Source: JBIOHP01 sp044449065 (GTDB taxonomy: Bacteria > Bacteroidota > Ignavibacteria > UBA10030 > SZUA-254). From it: a DNA stretch of 12,965 nucleotides. Shown here piece after piece: positions 6,483 through 12,965 of the stretch (position 1 is the first letter of the stretch; every line of letters begins with the position of its first letter). The position numbers and the translations under genes were made by a program. The DNA lies in NCBI GenBank assembly GCA_044449065.1, contig JBIOHP010000048.1, positions 1 to 12,965 of the forward strand, given 5' to 3'. The notes beneath the pieces were generated by a model. That model was not told the DNA's origin and did no database searches. It worked only from the letters and a program-made list of their open reading frames with translations.

Positions 6483-7118
6483 ATGACGAGTATTTTTATT
6501 GTGGATGATCATCATGTGGTTCATGATGGGATCGAATCTCTATTACGAAATCAACCCGATCTTAGCGTGATCGGATATGCGTCAACAGGCAAGGAAGCGC
6601 TGGAACGAATTCAGAGTTTGCAGCCCGATATAGTGTTTATGGATATTATGATGCCCTCGATGAACGGCATCGAGGTTACGCAGCGTTTGTTTAAAAACGG
6701 ATTCAAGGGAAAAGTCATCATTCTCACGCAGTATGAAAAAGAAGAATATGTCCGCGAGGCATTCGAAGCCGGCGCAAGCGGTTATCTGTTGAAGGAATCA
6801 TTGCAATCAGAAACTGTTATTGCGCTCCGGGCTGTAGCCGATGGTAAAACCTACTGGAGTCCTTCCATATCATCACATCTGACATTAGAGTGGGTACGAA
6901 AAGCGGCGTCTCAAAACGAAAATGGAACCAAAAATTCGCTCACGAAACGCGAGAAGGAATTGCTGGATCTGTTGCTCGCCGGCTACACCATGGATCGGAT
7001 TGCATCCGAGCTCTCGATGCATCCTAAAACCGTTGAGTTCCATGTCGCAAATATTAAACAAAAATTAGGGAACAAAGAAATAACCGAAATTACTAATCAA
7101 AAACCATTTAGAAATTAA
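6483..7118 (+). CDS. Orphan NarL/FixJ-type response regulator with altered C-terminus
   Basis: A 211-residue regulator closely related to the one at 4537. Receiver: D8/D9, phospho-acceptor D54 (FMDIMMPSMNG), T82 (LTQYEKEEYVREA) and K104 (GYLLKES), all intact. LuxR-type helix-turn-helix at about 153-197 (LTKREKELL, recognition helix 'KTVEFHVANIKQKLG'). No kinase gene is adjacent; the kinase at 3140 is the nearest possible partner. The end is odd: after 'KEITEIT' the frame reads NQKPFRN and stops, whereas the +1 frame from 7096 reads IKNHLEIN, which lines up with 'IKHGLVKID' closing the sister regulator. A small deletion in or near 7092-7096 may therefore have replaced the last helix, which in this family helps dimer contact. 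The core of the DNA-binding domain is untouched, so it may still work. The gene ends 37 bases before the giant surface-protein gene and is probably co-transcribed with it. Confidence 0.92.
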   Translation: MTSIFIVDDHHVVHDGIESLLRNQPDLSVIGYASTGKEALERIQSLQPDIVFMDIMMPSMNGIEVTQRLFKNGFKGKVIILTQYEKEEYVREAFEAGASGYLLKESLQSETVIALRAVADGKTYWSPSISSHLTLEWVRKAASQNENGTKNSLTKREKELLDLLLAGYTMDRIASELSMHPKTVEFHVANIKQKLGNKEITEITNQKPFRN

Positions 7119-7146
7119 TTTATTCTCCTATCCATCAATTTAATCT

Positions 7147-7150
7147 GAGG
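7147..7150 (+). promoter_or_regulatory. Ribosome binding site of the giant surface protein
   Basis: GAGG, five bases before ATG 7156 and inside the 37-base gap after the orphan regulator. Together with the signal peptide that starts at this ATG it fixes the start. Confidence 0.55.
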
Positions 7151-7155
7151 ATTGT

Positions 7156-10100
7156 ATGAAAAAAGCTCTATTAATTGTATCCCTGCTGATTCTTCTTATC
7201 AGCCTCACTTTAACAGCCTTTGCCGGCGGTCGTTCAGACGGATCGTCAAAAATACCCGAAGGCGCCGGTACTCGTGTATATGGCGTCCATGGCGGCGCCG
7301 CAGTGCTGCCTGAGTCTTTCGACTATATGACTCTTCCCCATATCACTGCCCCATACAACGGACCGATCCTGGAACAACCGGAACCTGTAGATCCGGAACC
7401 GGAATTGGTTTCTCCACCTTTGATCAATTCGATTAAAAATGTTCATATGCTCAAGGTTGTTGAACAGGGCGGACAGCCTTCACCAACCCTCCCCTCGGTC
7501 GGGACCGGTTTTTTCGGTCCTACACAGGGTGCTTATCAACCAACCGAACCGCAAGTCGCTGCTGGTCCGTTAGGATTGTTTGCAACGTCGAACGTTGAGG
7601 TGATCACAGCCACAAAAGCGGGCGGGAGCGTCGTTCATACCGTCGGGACGACCTTCTTTGGTTCAGCCGACGCCGCTGTGTCCGACGCCGTTACATACTA
7701 CGATGCCATAAACGGGAGATTTATTGCATGTTCGTTTACGACAGATGCAGCCACGTATTCACATATGTATTTAGCAATATCGAAAACCAACGACGCAACC
7801 GGCGCATGGTGGAAATATAACTGGAATTGGAATGTCGATGGAACGACGACGACTACCAACTTTGCCGATTTCCAGAAAATCGGCGTGTCCGGAGATAAGA
7901 TTGTAATCACGAGTCAACAATTCTTTATGTCAGGCACGGCTTCGCTCAGAACGTATCAGTATCAAAAAGCGCGTGTCTTTGACCGCGCCACTCTTTATAG
8001 CGGCGGCGCAGCTTCATTTGTTGATTTTGTTAATTACCCAGGTCAGTCGTTTGTTACCATACCGGCAAAAGAGTATAGCCCCGATTCGACAATCTACTTA
8101 ATGGCGACACAGAATGGCGGCGGCAATGCACTTCTCACAGGAACAATCACCGGACCATCAAGCAACCCCGTACTTGTCGCCGGCAACGTTGTACCTGTCC
8201 AAACGTACGGCGCCACGGCAGGTATGTACCATGCCAGCGGCTTCATCGTGGGTGGAAGTACGGCATACAGAGTTGCCGATGGTGATAACCGATTGAATAA
8301 TTTCTTCATGCGGAACGGATTCACACATACTGTTTTTCATTATGGAGTTGTTATTGGTTCCGATACCGTTGATGCAATTAAATATGTGGAATTGAATACT
8401 AAAACTAATCCCTGGTCGGTTGTTCGTGATGAAACATACAGCTCCGCTGCTTTTTGGTATTACTATCCCGAAATCGCGATCGATTCTGCCGGAACAGTTT
8501 TCCTAGGCATGGATGGATCTTCAAAAACAGTGCCGCCTTCTCACTATGTTTCAGGTCAGCGAAGAAACGAGGCAAGCCCGGAAGCTGCAACACAGGTGAA
8601 AGCGGGCACAAGTGTTCCGGCAACCTCTGTCACGAGGTGGGGGGATTATATCAGCGGAGATATGGATGCGAGCGCGTCCGGTCCAGGCGCATCAGTAGCA
8701 TGGATGGCGGGCCAAGCAACAACTTCTACGACAGTGTGCGGAAACTGGCTACAACAGTTAACGTTCCCGTACAATCAGATTAACGGACAGGTCTTGAACG
8801 ATGCGGATGGAAATATCGGCACAACAGGAGACCGAACCCCACTCGCAGGGTGGACCGTTCAATTGAAGCAGGGATCAACGGTGCTTCAAACAGCAGTTAC
8901 TGATGTGAATGGCAATTATAGCTTTGGTTATATGGAAAATGGGACGTATACGATTGCGCTCTCCCAACTTACGAACCGCAAAGTACCACTTGGCGTTATT
9001 CTTGGTACCGGCGGATTTTCGTCGACAAAGATCGACAATATTGATATCTCCGATAGTTTAGTAATGACAACATCGACCGGTCAAACGTCTACCGGAAATA
9101 TATTTATTCAGACGCCAAATACCGCCTCGATCAGCGGAACAGTATTTAATGATTTAAACTCTAACGGCGTCAAAGATCCGGGCGAACCGGCTCTCGTGGG
9201 TTGGACTGTTAATCTCACCGGAACATCATCCGGTTCAACAACAACAGATGGCAGCGGTAATTATTCTTTCACCGGATTGACAACGGGCAGTTATACCGTC
9301 AGTGATGTTATTCTGGGAGGTTACACAGCAACCATTCCTATTACTGGTAGTACAGCGGTGACCATTTCCGCAGCAGATTCACAAGTAACAGCAATAACTT
9401 TCGGTAATATTTCGAGTTCAACGATGACATGGACGGGTGGCGGCACAACCCAGAATTGGGATGATCCCGCCAACTGGAATCCCAACGGAGTTCCTAATTC
9501 ATCCACACCGGTTAGCATTAGCTCTGCTGCAACTGTTCTCGTTGATGTGGCCGCCACTTGCGGCGGATTTACGCTGGGTAATTCTGGCGCCACGGTTACA
9601 ATTCAAAGCGGCCAATCATTGGCGGTTACCGGCAACTTTAATATGAGCAGCGGCACGTTCAATACTTTGGCTGCTTTTGCGAGCGTGTCAGGAACAACGA
9701 GTCTTACGGGTGGTACTGTTGGTTACACTGCCACGAGCGGCTCTCAAACTGTTGCGGCTCTTTCTTATGTGAATTTAACAGTATCAGGGGGAGGGACTTC
9801 TACGCTCGCCTCTGGCACAACATCCGTAAGCGGTGGTCTGACAGTTTCAGGTGCATCAACGTTAAATCTTAATGGTCAAATTCTTACACCGGGTGGATCG
9901 GCAACATTAGCGGTCAATACCGGCGGTATTCTCCAAACAGGTGGCACGTCCCTCGCAGGATTCTCAACTTATTCTTTCAATACGACGGCAAGTACGATAT
10001 CGTATACGGGTGCTGCGGAAAATGTCATTACTACACCCTACGGCAGTTTGACGGCTGCGGGCAGCAGCACGAAAACCTTGCTGGGTAATACTACCGTAAA

Positions 10101-12965
10101 TGGAATATTGACTCTTGCTCAGATTGTAGCAACGGGAAGTAACACGCTTACGTTAGGGTCTGCCGGTACGGTATCAGCGACCACTGGATATGTGTATGGC
10201 AGCTTTGCCAAATCAGTCACAGCGACAGGACTAATGAACTGGGAAGTCGGAGTGCCCTCTACATCAGCTCCGGTATCCCTCAACATTAGCGCTCTCACAG
10301 GAAGTGGAAGCGTCACGATCAAAACAACGTCAGCAAATCCCGCAACGGCATTTATGGGCGACCCAACTAAAGCAATCGCGCATTATTTTACTATTACGAT
10401 CGGATCGGGCATCAGCAGTATTACCGCAATTCCAGGCATGGGATATTCTTTAGCAGAATTTAATACGCTCACGGGAACGAGTAGCGATCAAACGAAATTG
10501 TTTCTCGCAAGATGGACTGGCGCTTCATGGTCATCACTACGTACCACCAGTAACGTTTCCACACAAGCGACCGGCAGCGTCCCGGGCGTTGTGACATTAA
10601 CCGCAGGCGTTAGTACGTTTTCTCCCTGGGGTATTTTCTGGGGAACAACCGACGCCCCGTTAAGTTCGTCGGGATTAACGCTCCGGTCATGGATTGGTGC
10701 TGGTTCCGGCGGGGCAGGCACGGATTTCAATACCGCAACGAACTGGAGTCCCAATGGAGTCCCCGGACCACAGGATAGCTGCTTCTTTAATCTTTCAAGC
10801 GCTGCGACAATTACATTAAGCGCGGATATCACTATCGGCGCTCTTCGTATATGGCAGGGCGCAAGCGCAACAGGTATCGACTATATCGATGTAATGAACC
10901 ACACACTCACCATCAATGGAACTCAAATGGGTCGAGCGCTGAGTGCAAGTGCCACTGTTGGTGTCTATCTCTGTATCGAAAATGGTGGCTATTGGATAAA
11001 CAATGGAAACAGGACCGATTCATGTAACACCAGTGGTATAGGGATGAATTCATGGTATACCCGTTACCCGGCTGCTACCGGTGCGGTTATCATACGCGGT
11101 AATTTAAATTTGGGAGCTGGTTCATGGTCACTTACGGGAAATCTTCCCCCTAACCTGATCTTCGATGCGCCAAGTTCTCAAACAGTGTATGATAGTTCTA
11201 CTTTTGCCATCCCATTAAGCCAGGCGAGCGTCCAGGTGGGAATGTTATACAATCCAACCGTTCTATTTGCAGGAAGTCAGAATACACTAACCGCTGGCGG
11301 AAGCATCACTTTGAATGGATCTTCTGTCCTCGATTTATCAACTCACTATTTGAATGGTACAGTAGCAGCTGATTCATTAATACTAAACGGAACATCAAAA
11401 CTCCGTTTGAGCGGAACGACCGGGGGACAGACCGGTAGTAATTTCCCATCGGTCCTGACTAAATATCTTTTCAGTTCCGGAAGTACAATTGAGTATTATG
11501 GCGGTTCGCAAACTATTTATGCTCCCCCGCCGTATCAGAATTTAATGCTGACCACCACTGGCACAAAAACTGCGGGTGCAGCGCTCTCAATCGCAGGCAA
11601 CCTGACCATTAATTCAGGTACATTCGCGCCATCGACATTTTCCTCCACCGTTGGTGGTAATATAACGAACAATGGCACGATAACACCATCCACCAGCACG
11701 ATAACGCTGAATGGAACCGGATCGCAATCGATCAGTGGTACAACCACTCCGACCACGCTGGGATCTCTTATTATTAATAAAGCTTCCGGTACGGCATCGC
11801 TTGGGGTTAATATAACATGCGCATCAGTTCTCACTGTAACATCAGGTACCTTCAGTCTTGGTACATATACCGCAAACAGGGCGTCGTCCGGTGGTACGCT
11901 TACTGTCGGTGCTGGTGCTACACTTGATATGGGCGGTACCAACGGTATGCCCACTCAATATAGTACACACACTCTTAATGCTACGAGCACGGAGAGTTTT
12001 TCGGGTACAAATCAAACCCTGACTACCGTAGCTGAAACGTTTGGTAATTTGTCCTTTAGCGGCAGCGGCACGAAGACATTTGCTGCCCAGACAACAGTCA
12101 TTGGTGGTAATTTTACAACGTCCGGCACGGCTTCTGCCACTGCGGCAATTGCGCTTACAATTAATGGAAATGTTTCTATCGGTAGCGGTACAACATTTAA
12201 CGCTGGATCATTTACACATATTGTTAAGGGTAACTGGTCAAATAGCGGTACGTTTACTGCCGGCACAAGCACCATCAGTTTAAGCGGAACATCTTCGCAA
12301 GGTGTCGGCGCTTCAACATTTAATAATGTTACATTGAGTAATTCCGCCGGTGCAACATTGAGTGGAAATTCAATCATCGGCGGCGCGTTAACGCTCACGA
12401 CCGGCACGCTTGGCGTGGGTGCGAACACGTTATCATTGAACGGTCCGACTATAGCCGGTACGCCCGCAAACCTGATCACGGCGTCTGGATCGAGTTTATC
12501 GTTTGGCGGCAGTTCGGCAGGGGTCAATGTGCCCAGCAGCGTAACCACGCTCACCAATCTGACGGTGAATAACACCAACGGGGTAACGTTGAACAGCTCG
12601 CCTGCGATAAGCGGCGCCTTAACGCTCACCAACGGCGCGATCACCACGGGGAGCAACACTCTCACCGCCAACGGAACGGTGAGCCGCACAAGCGGATTTG
12701 TGGCGGGTAATTTCCAGAAACCCGTAGCAACGGGGCCGACCTCAATCACCTATGAAATCGGCAGCGGGACAAGTTATACCCCCGTTCAGATAGCGTTCGG
12801 AACAGTAAGCGGCGGCGGGAACCTGACGGCGAAAACGACGAGCGGGGATCATCCCAATCTTTCGACCTCGGGACTCAACGGCGGCAAATCGGTCAACCGG
12901 TACTGGACGCTGACCAACAGCGGCGTAACGTTTGATACGTACAGCGCGACGTTGAACTTCGTCTC
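7156..12965 (+). CDS. Giant secreted modular surface protein (3' partial, at least 1936 residues)
   Basis: The frame runs from ATG 7156 to the right edge without a stop. A signal peptide spans 1-23 (MKK, a leucine/isoleucine-rich core, cleavage after 'AFA'). A proline-rich stretch follows to about 130. Residues 130-535 form a Trp/Tyr-rich region with 'YYDAINGRFI', 'GAWWKYNW', 'YYPEIAIDSAGTVFLG' and 'RWGDYISGDMD', which looks like a beta-propeller-type exported domain. Two SdrD_B/prealbumin-like modules follow at about 542-605 and 658-752, the second with an acidic loop 'NDLNSNGVKDPGEP' that could bind calcium. Two long modules then begin with W-x-G...NW...NGVP (from 758 and 1179) and continue as Thr/Ser/Gly-rich, charge-poor strands, probably a parallel beta-helix. 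Units near 985-1081 and 1822-1936 repeat each other. No catalytic residues are recognised; adhesin or surface-layer roles are inferred. A T9SS sorting domain is expected beyond the edge. It sits 37 bases after an orphan response regulator, its likely controller. Confidence 0.9.
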   Translation, partial: MKKALLIVSLLILLISLTLTAFAGGRSDGSSKIPEGAGTRVYGVHGGAAVLPESFDYMTLPHITAPYNGPILEQPEPVDPEPELVSPPLINSIKNVHMLKVVEQGGQPSPTLPSVGTGFFGPTQGAYQPTEPQVAAGPLGLFATSNVEVITATKAGGSVVHTVGTTFFGSADAAVSDAVTYYDAINGRFIACSFTTDAATYSHMYLAISKTNDATGAWWKYNWNWNVDGTTTTTNFADFQKIGVSGDKIVITSQQFFMSGTASLRTYQYQKARVFDRATLYSGGAASFVDFVNYPGQSFVTIPAKEYSPDSTIYLMATQNGGGNALLTGTITGPSSNPVLVAGNVVPVQTYGATAGMYHASGFIVGGSTAYRVADGDNRLNNFFMRNGFTHTVFHYGVVIGSDTVDAIKYVELNTKTNPWSVVRDETYSSAAFWYYYPEIAIDSAGTVFLGMDGSSKTVPPSHYVSGQRRNEASPEAATQVKAGTSVPATSVTRWGDYISGDMDASASGPGASVAWMAGQATTSTTVCGNWLQQLTFPYNQINGQVLNDADGNIGTTGDRTPLAGWTVQLKQGSTVLQTAVTDVNGNYSFGYMENGTYTIALSQLTNRKVPLGVILGTGGFSSTKIDNIDISDSLVMTTSTGQTSTGNIFIQTPNTASISGTVFNDLNSNGVKDPGEPALVGWTVNLTGTSSGSTTTDGSGNYSFTGLTTGSYTVSDVILGGYTATIPITGSTAVTISAADSQVTAITFGNISSSTMTWTGGGTTQNWDDPANWNPNGVPNSSTPVSISSAATVLVDVAATCGGFTLGNSGATVTIQSGQSLAVTGNFNMSSGTFNTLAAFASVSGTTSLTGGTVGYTATSGSQTVAALSYVNLTVSGGGTSTLASGTTSVSGGLTVSGASTLNLNGQILTPGGSATLAVNTGGILQTGGTSLAGFSTYSFNTTASTISYTGAAENVITTPYGSLTAAGSSTKTLLGNTTVNGILTLAQIVATGSNTLTLGSAGTVSATTGYVYGSFAKSVTATGLMNWEVGVPSTSAPVSLNISALTGSGSVTIKTTSANPATAFMGDPTKAIAHYFTITIGSGISSITAIPGMGYSLAEFNTLTGTSSDQTKLFLARWTGASWSSLRTTSNVSTQATGSVPGVVTLTAGVSTFSPWGIFWGTTDAPLSSSGLTLRSWIGAGSGGAGTDFNTATNWSPNGVPGPQDSCFFNLSSAATITLSADITIGALRIWQGASATGIDYIDVMNHTLTINGTQMGRALSASATVGVYLCIENGGYWINNGNRTDSCNTSGIGMNSWYTRYPAATGAVIIRGNLNLGAGSWSLTGNLPPNLIFDAPSSQTVYDSSTFAIPLSQASVQVGMLYNPTVLFAGSQNTLTAGGSITLNGSSVLDLSTHYLNGTVAADSLILNGTSKLRLSGTTGGQTGSNFPSVLTKYLFSSGSTIEYYGGSQTIYAPPPYQNLMLTTTGTKTAGAALSIAGNLTINSGTFAPSTFSSTVGGNITNNGTITPSTSTITLNGTGSQSISGTTTPTTLGSLIINKASGTASLGVNITCASVLTVTSGTFSLGTYTANRASSGGTLTVGAGATLDMGGTNGMPTQYSTHTLNATSTESFSGTNQTLTTVAETFGNLSFSGSGTKTFAAQTTVIGGNFTTSGTASATAAIALTINGNVSIGSGTTFNAGSFTHIVKGNWSNSGTFTAGTSTISLSGTSSQGVGASTFNNVTLSNSAGATLSGNSIIGGALTLTTGTLGVGANTLSLNGPTIAGTPANLITASGSSLSFGGSSAGVNVPSSVTTLTNLTVNNTNGVTLNSSPAISGALTLTNGAITTGSNTLTANGTVSRTSGFVAGNFQKPVATGPTSITYEIGSGTSYTPVQIAFGTVSGGGNLTAKTTSGDHPNLSTSGLNGGKSVNRYWTLTNSGVTFDTYSATLNFV
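9427..9495 (+). repeat. Module-start motif W-T-G-G-G...NW...NGVP, copy 1
   Basis: Residues 758-780, with 'DDPANWNPNGVP'. It marks the switch from the SdrD_B-like modules to the first beta-helix-like stretch. The motif is common at the start of such modules in large bacterial surface proteins. Confidence 0.65.
10108..10398 (+). repeat. C-terminal-type repeat unit of the giant protein, copy A
   Basis: Residues 985-1081. The order is LTL, 'ATGSNTLTL', 'GYVYGSFAKSV', 'WEVGV', a strand region, 'GSVTIKTTSANPAT', 'HYFTI'. Copy B at 12619 keeps this order with 'TTGSNTLTA', 'GFVAGNFQKPV', 'YEIGSG', 'GNLTAKTTSGDHPN', 'RYWTLT'. The match is at protein level. Confidence 0.6.
10690..10764 (+). repeat. 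Module-start motif W-I-G-A-G...NW...NGVP, copy 2
   Basis: Residues 1179-1203, with 'NTATNWSPNGVPGPQD'. It starts the second beta-helix-like stretch, 1260 bases after copy 1, and shows that the C-terminal half was built by module duplication. Confidence 0.65.
12619..12965 (+). repeat. C-terminal-type repeat unit of the giant protein, copy B (cut by window end)
   Basis: Residues 1822-1936. The short starter phrase also occurs 231 bases upstream: GALTLTTGTLGVGANTLSLNG (codons 12382-12444) against GALTLTNGAITTGSNTLTANG from 12613-12675. These share the DNA word TTAACGCTCAC, so this pair is a more recent duplication than A/B. GC rises to about 52-63% per 60-base line here. Confidence 0.6.

Noticed and set aside
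7831..7857. ACG triplet run in the giant gene
   Set aside because: Only three perfect ACG copies plus two synonymous Thr codons; too short to argue for a slippage switch.
8454..8783. 109-codon + strand frame in another phase
   Set aside because: Overlaps the propeller-like region of the giant gene, is Arg/Cys-rich and has no recognisable motif.
11535..11954. 139-codon antisense frame
   Set aside because: Same cause: a low-complexity shadow opposite the Thr/Gly-rich stalk. The antisense frames at 10488-10832 and 9321-9593 are rejected likewise.
12012..12749. 245-codon antisense frame
   Set aside because: It is the mirror of the giant gene's ACN/GGN-rich codons, giving a Val/Pro/Leu-rich product with no motif. 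The sense strand has a signal peptide, modules and an unbroken frame.

Overview
The window looks like a chromosomal piece from a bacterium of the FCB superphylum (Bacteroidota/Ignavibacteriota/'Chlorobi' side). The main evidence is a textbook type IX secretion (T9SS type A) sorting domain at the end of the first gene (YQNYPNPFNP core, a 'YNILGQEV' strand, 'SGVYFYQL', closing 'KKMLLIK'). Supporting signs are mostly weak or absent Shine-Dalgarno sequences, an intrinsic-type hairpin without a U tract, and several very large secreted Thr/Ser/Gly-rich proteins. An Ignavibacteria-like source is my best guess; the sequence alone does not fix the genus. All genes I can support lie on the + strand. I see no tRNA, rRNA, CRISPR array or mobile element.

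Layout. (1) 2-1132: C-terminal end of a large exported protein with a T9SS sorting domain, closed by a strong hairpin at 1158-1192. (2) About 230 bases of AT-rich intergenic DNA carrying a candidate promoter. (3) 1423-6082: a tightly spaced run of four genes with gaps of 34, 14 and 4 bases: a membrane-anchored TolB-like/TPR protein, a two-TM NarL-type histidine kinase, a NarL/LuxR-type response regulator, and a small exported protein built from two degenerate copies of one unit. (4) 6083-6482: 400 bases without a gene but rich in inverted and direct repeats. (5) 6483-7118: a second, orphan NarL-type response regulator, closely related to the first, whose last helix appears frameshifted. (6) 7156 to the window end: a giant secreted protein, open for at least 1936 codons, with signal peptide, a probable beta-propeller-like head, two SdrD_B/prealbumin-like modules and two long beta-helix-like, Thr/Gly/Ser-rich modules that contain internal repeats. 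It has no stop in the window, so a search limited to closed reading frames would miss it.

How the genes may work together (inference). The kinase and first regulator form a standard two-component pair, and the TPR protein and duplicated exported protein are co-transcribed partners that could tune sensing at the envelope. The orphan regulator lies 37 bases upstream of the giant surface protein and shares most of its receiver and DNA-binding motifs with the first regulator, so the same kinase could feed both. That would give an envelope-sensing circuit controlling a surface protein. The T9SS-sorted fragment at the left edge and the giant protein at the right edge are probably members of the same class of exported proteins; the giant protein's own sorting domain should lie beyond the right edge.

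Composition is uneven: hand counts of single 60-base lines give about 52-63% GC in the first gene and in the last few hundred bases of the giant gene, against about 27-48% in the signalling genes between them.
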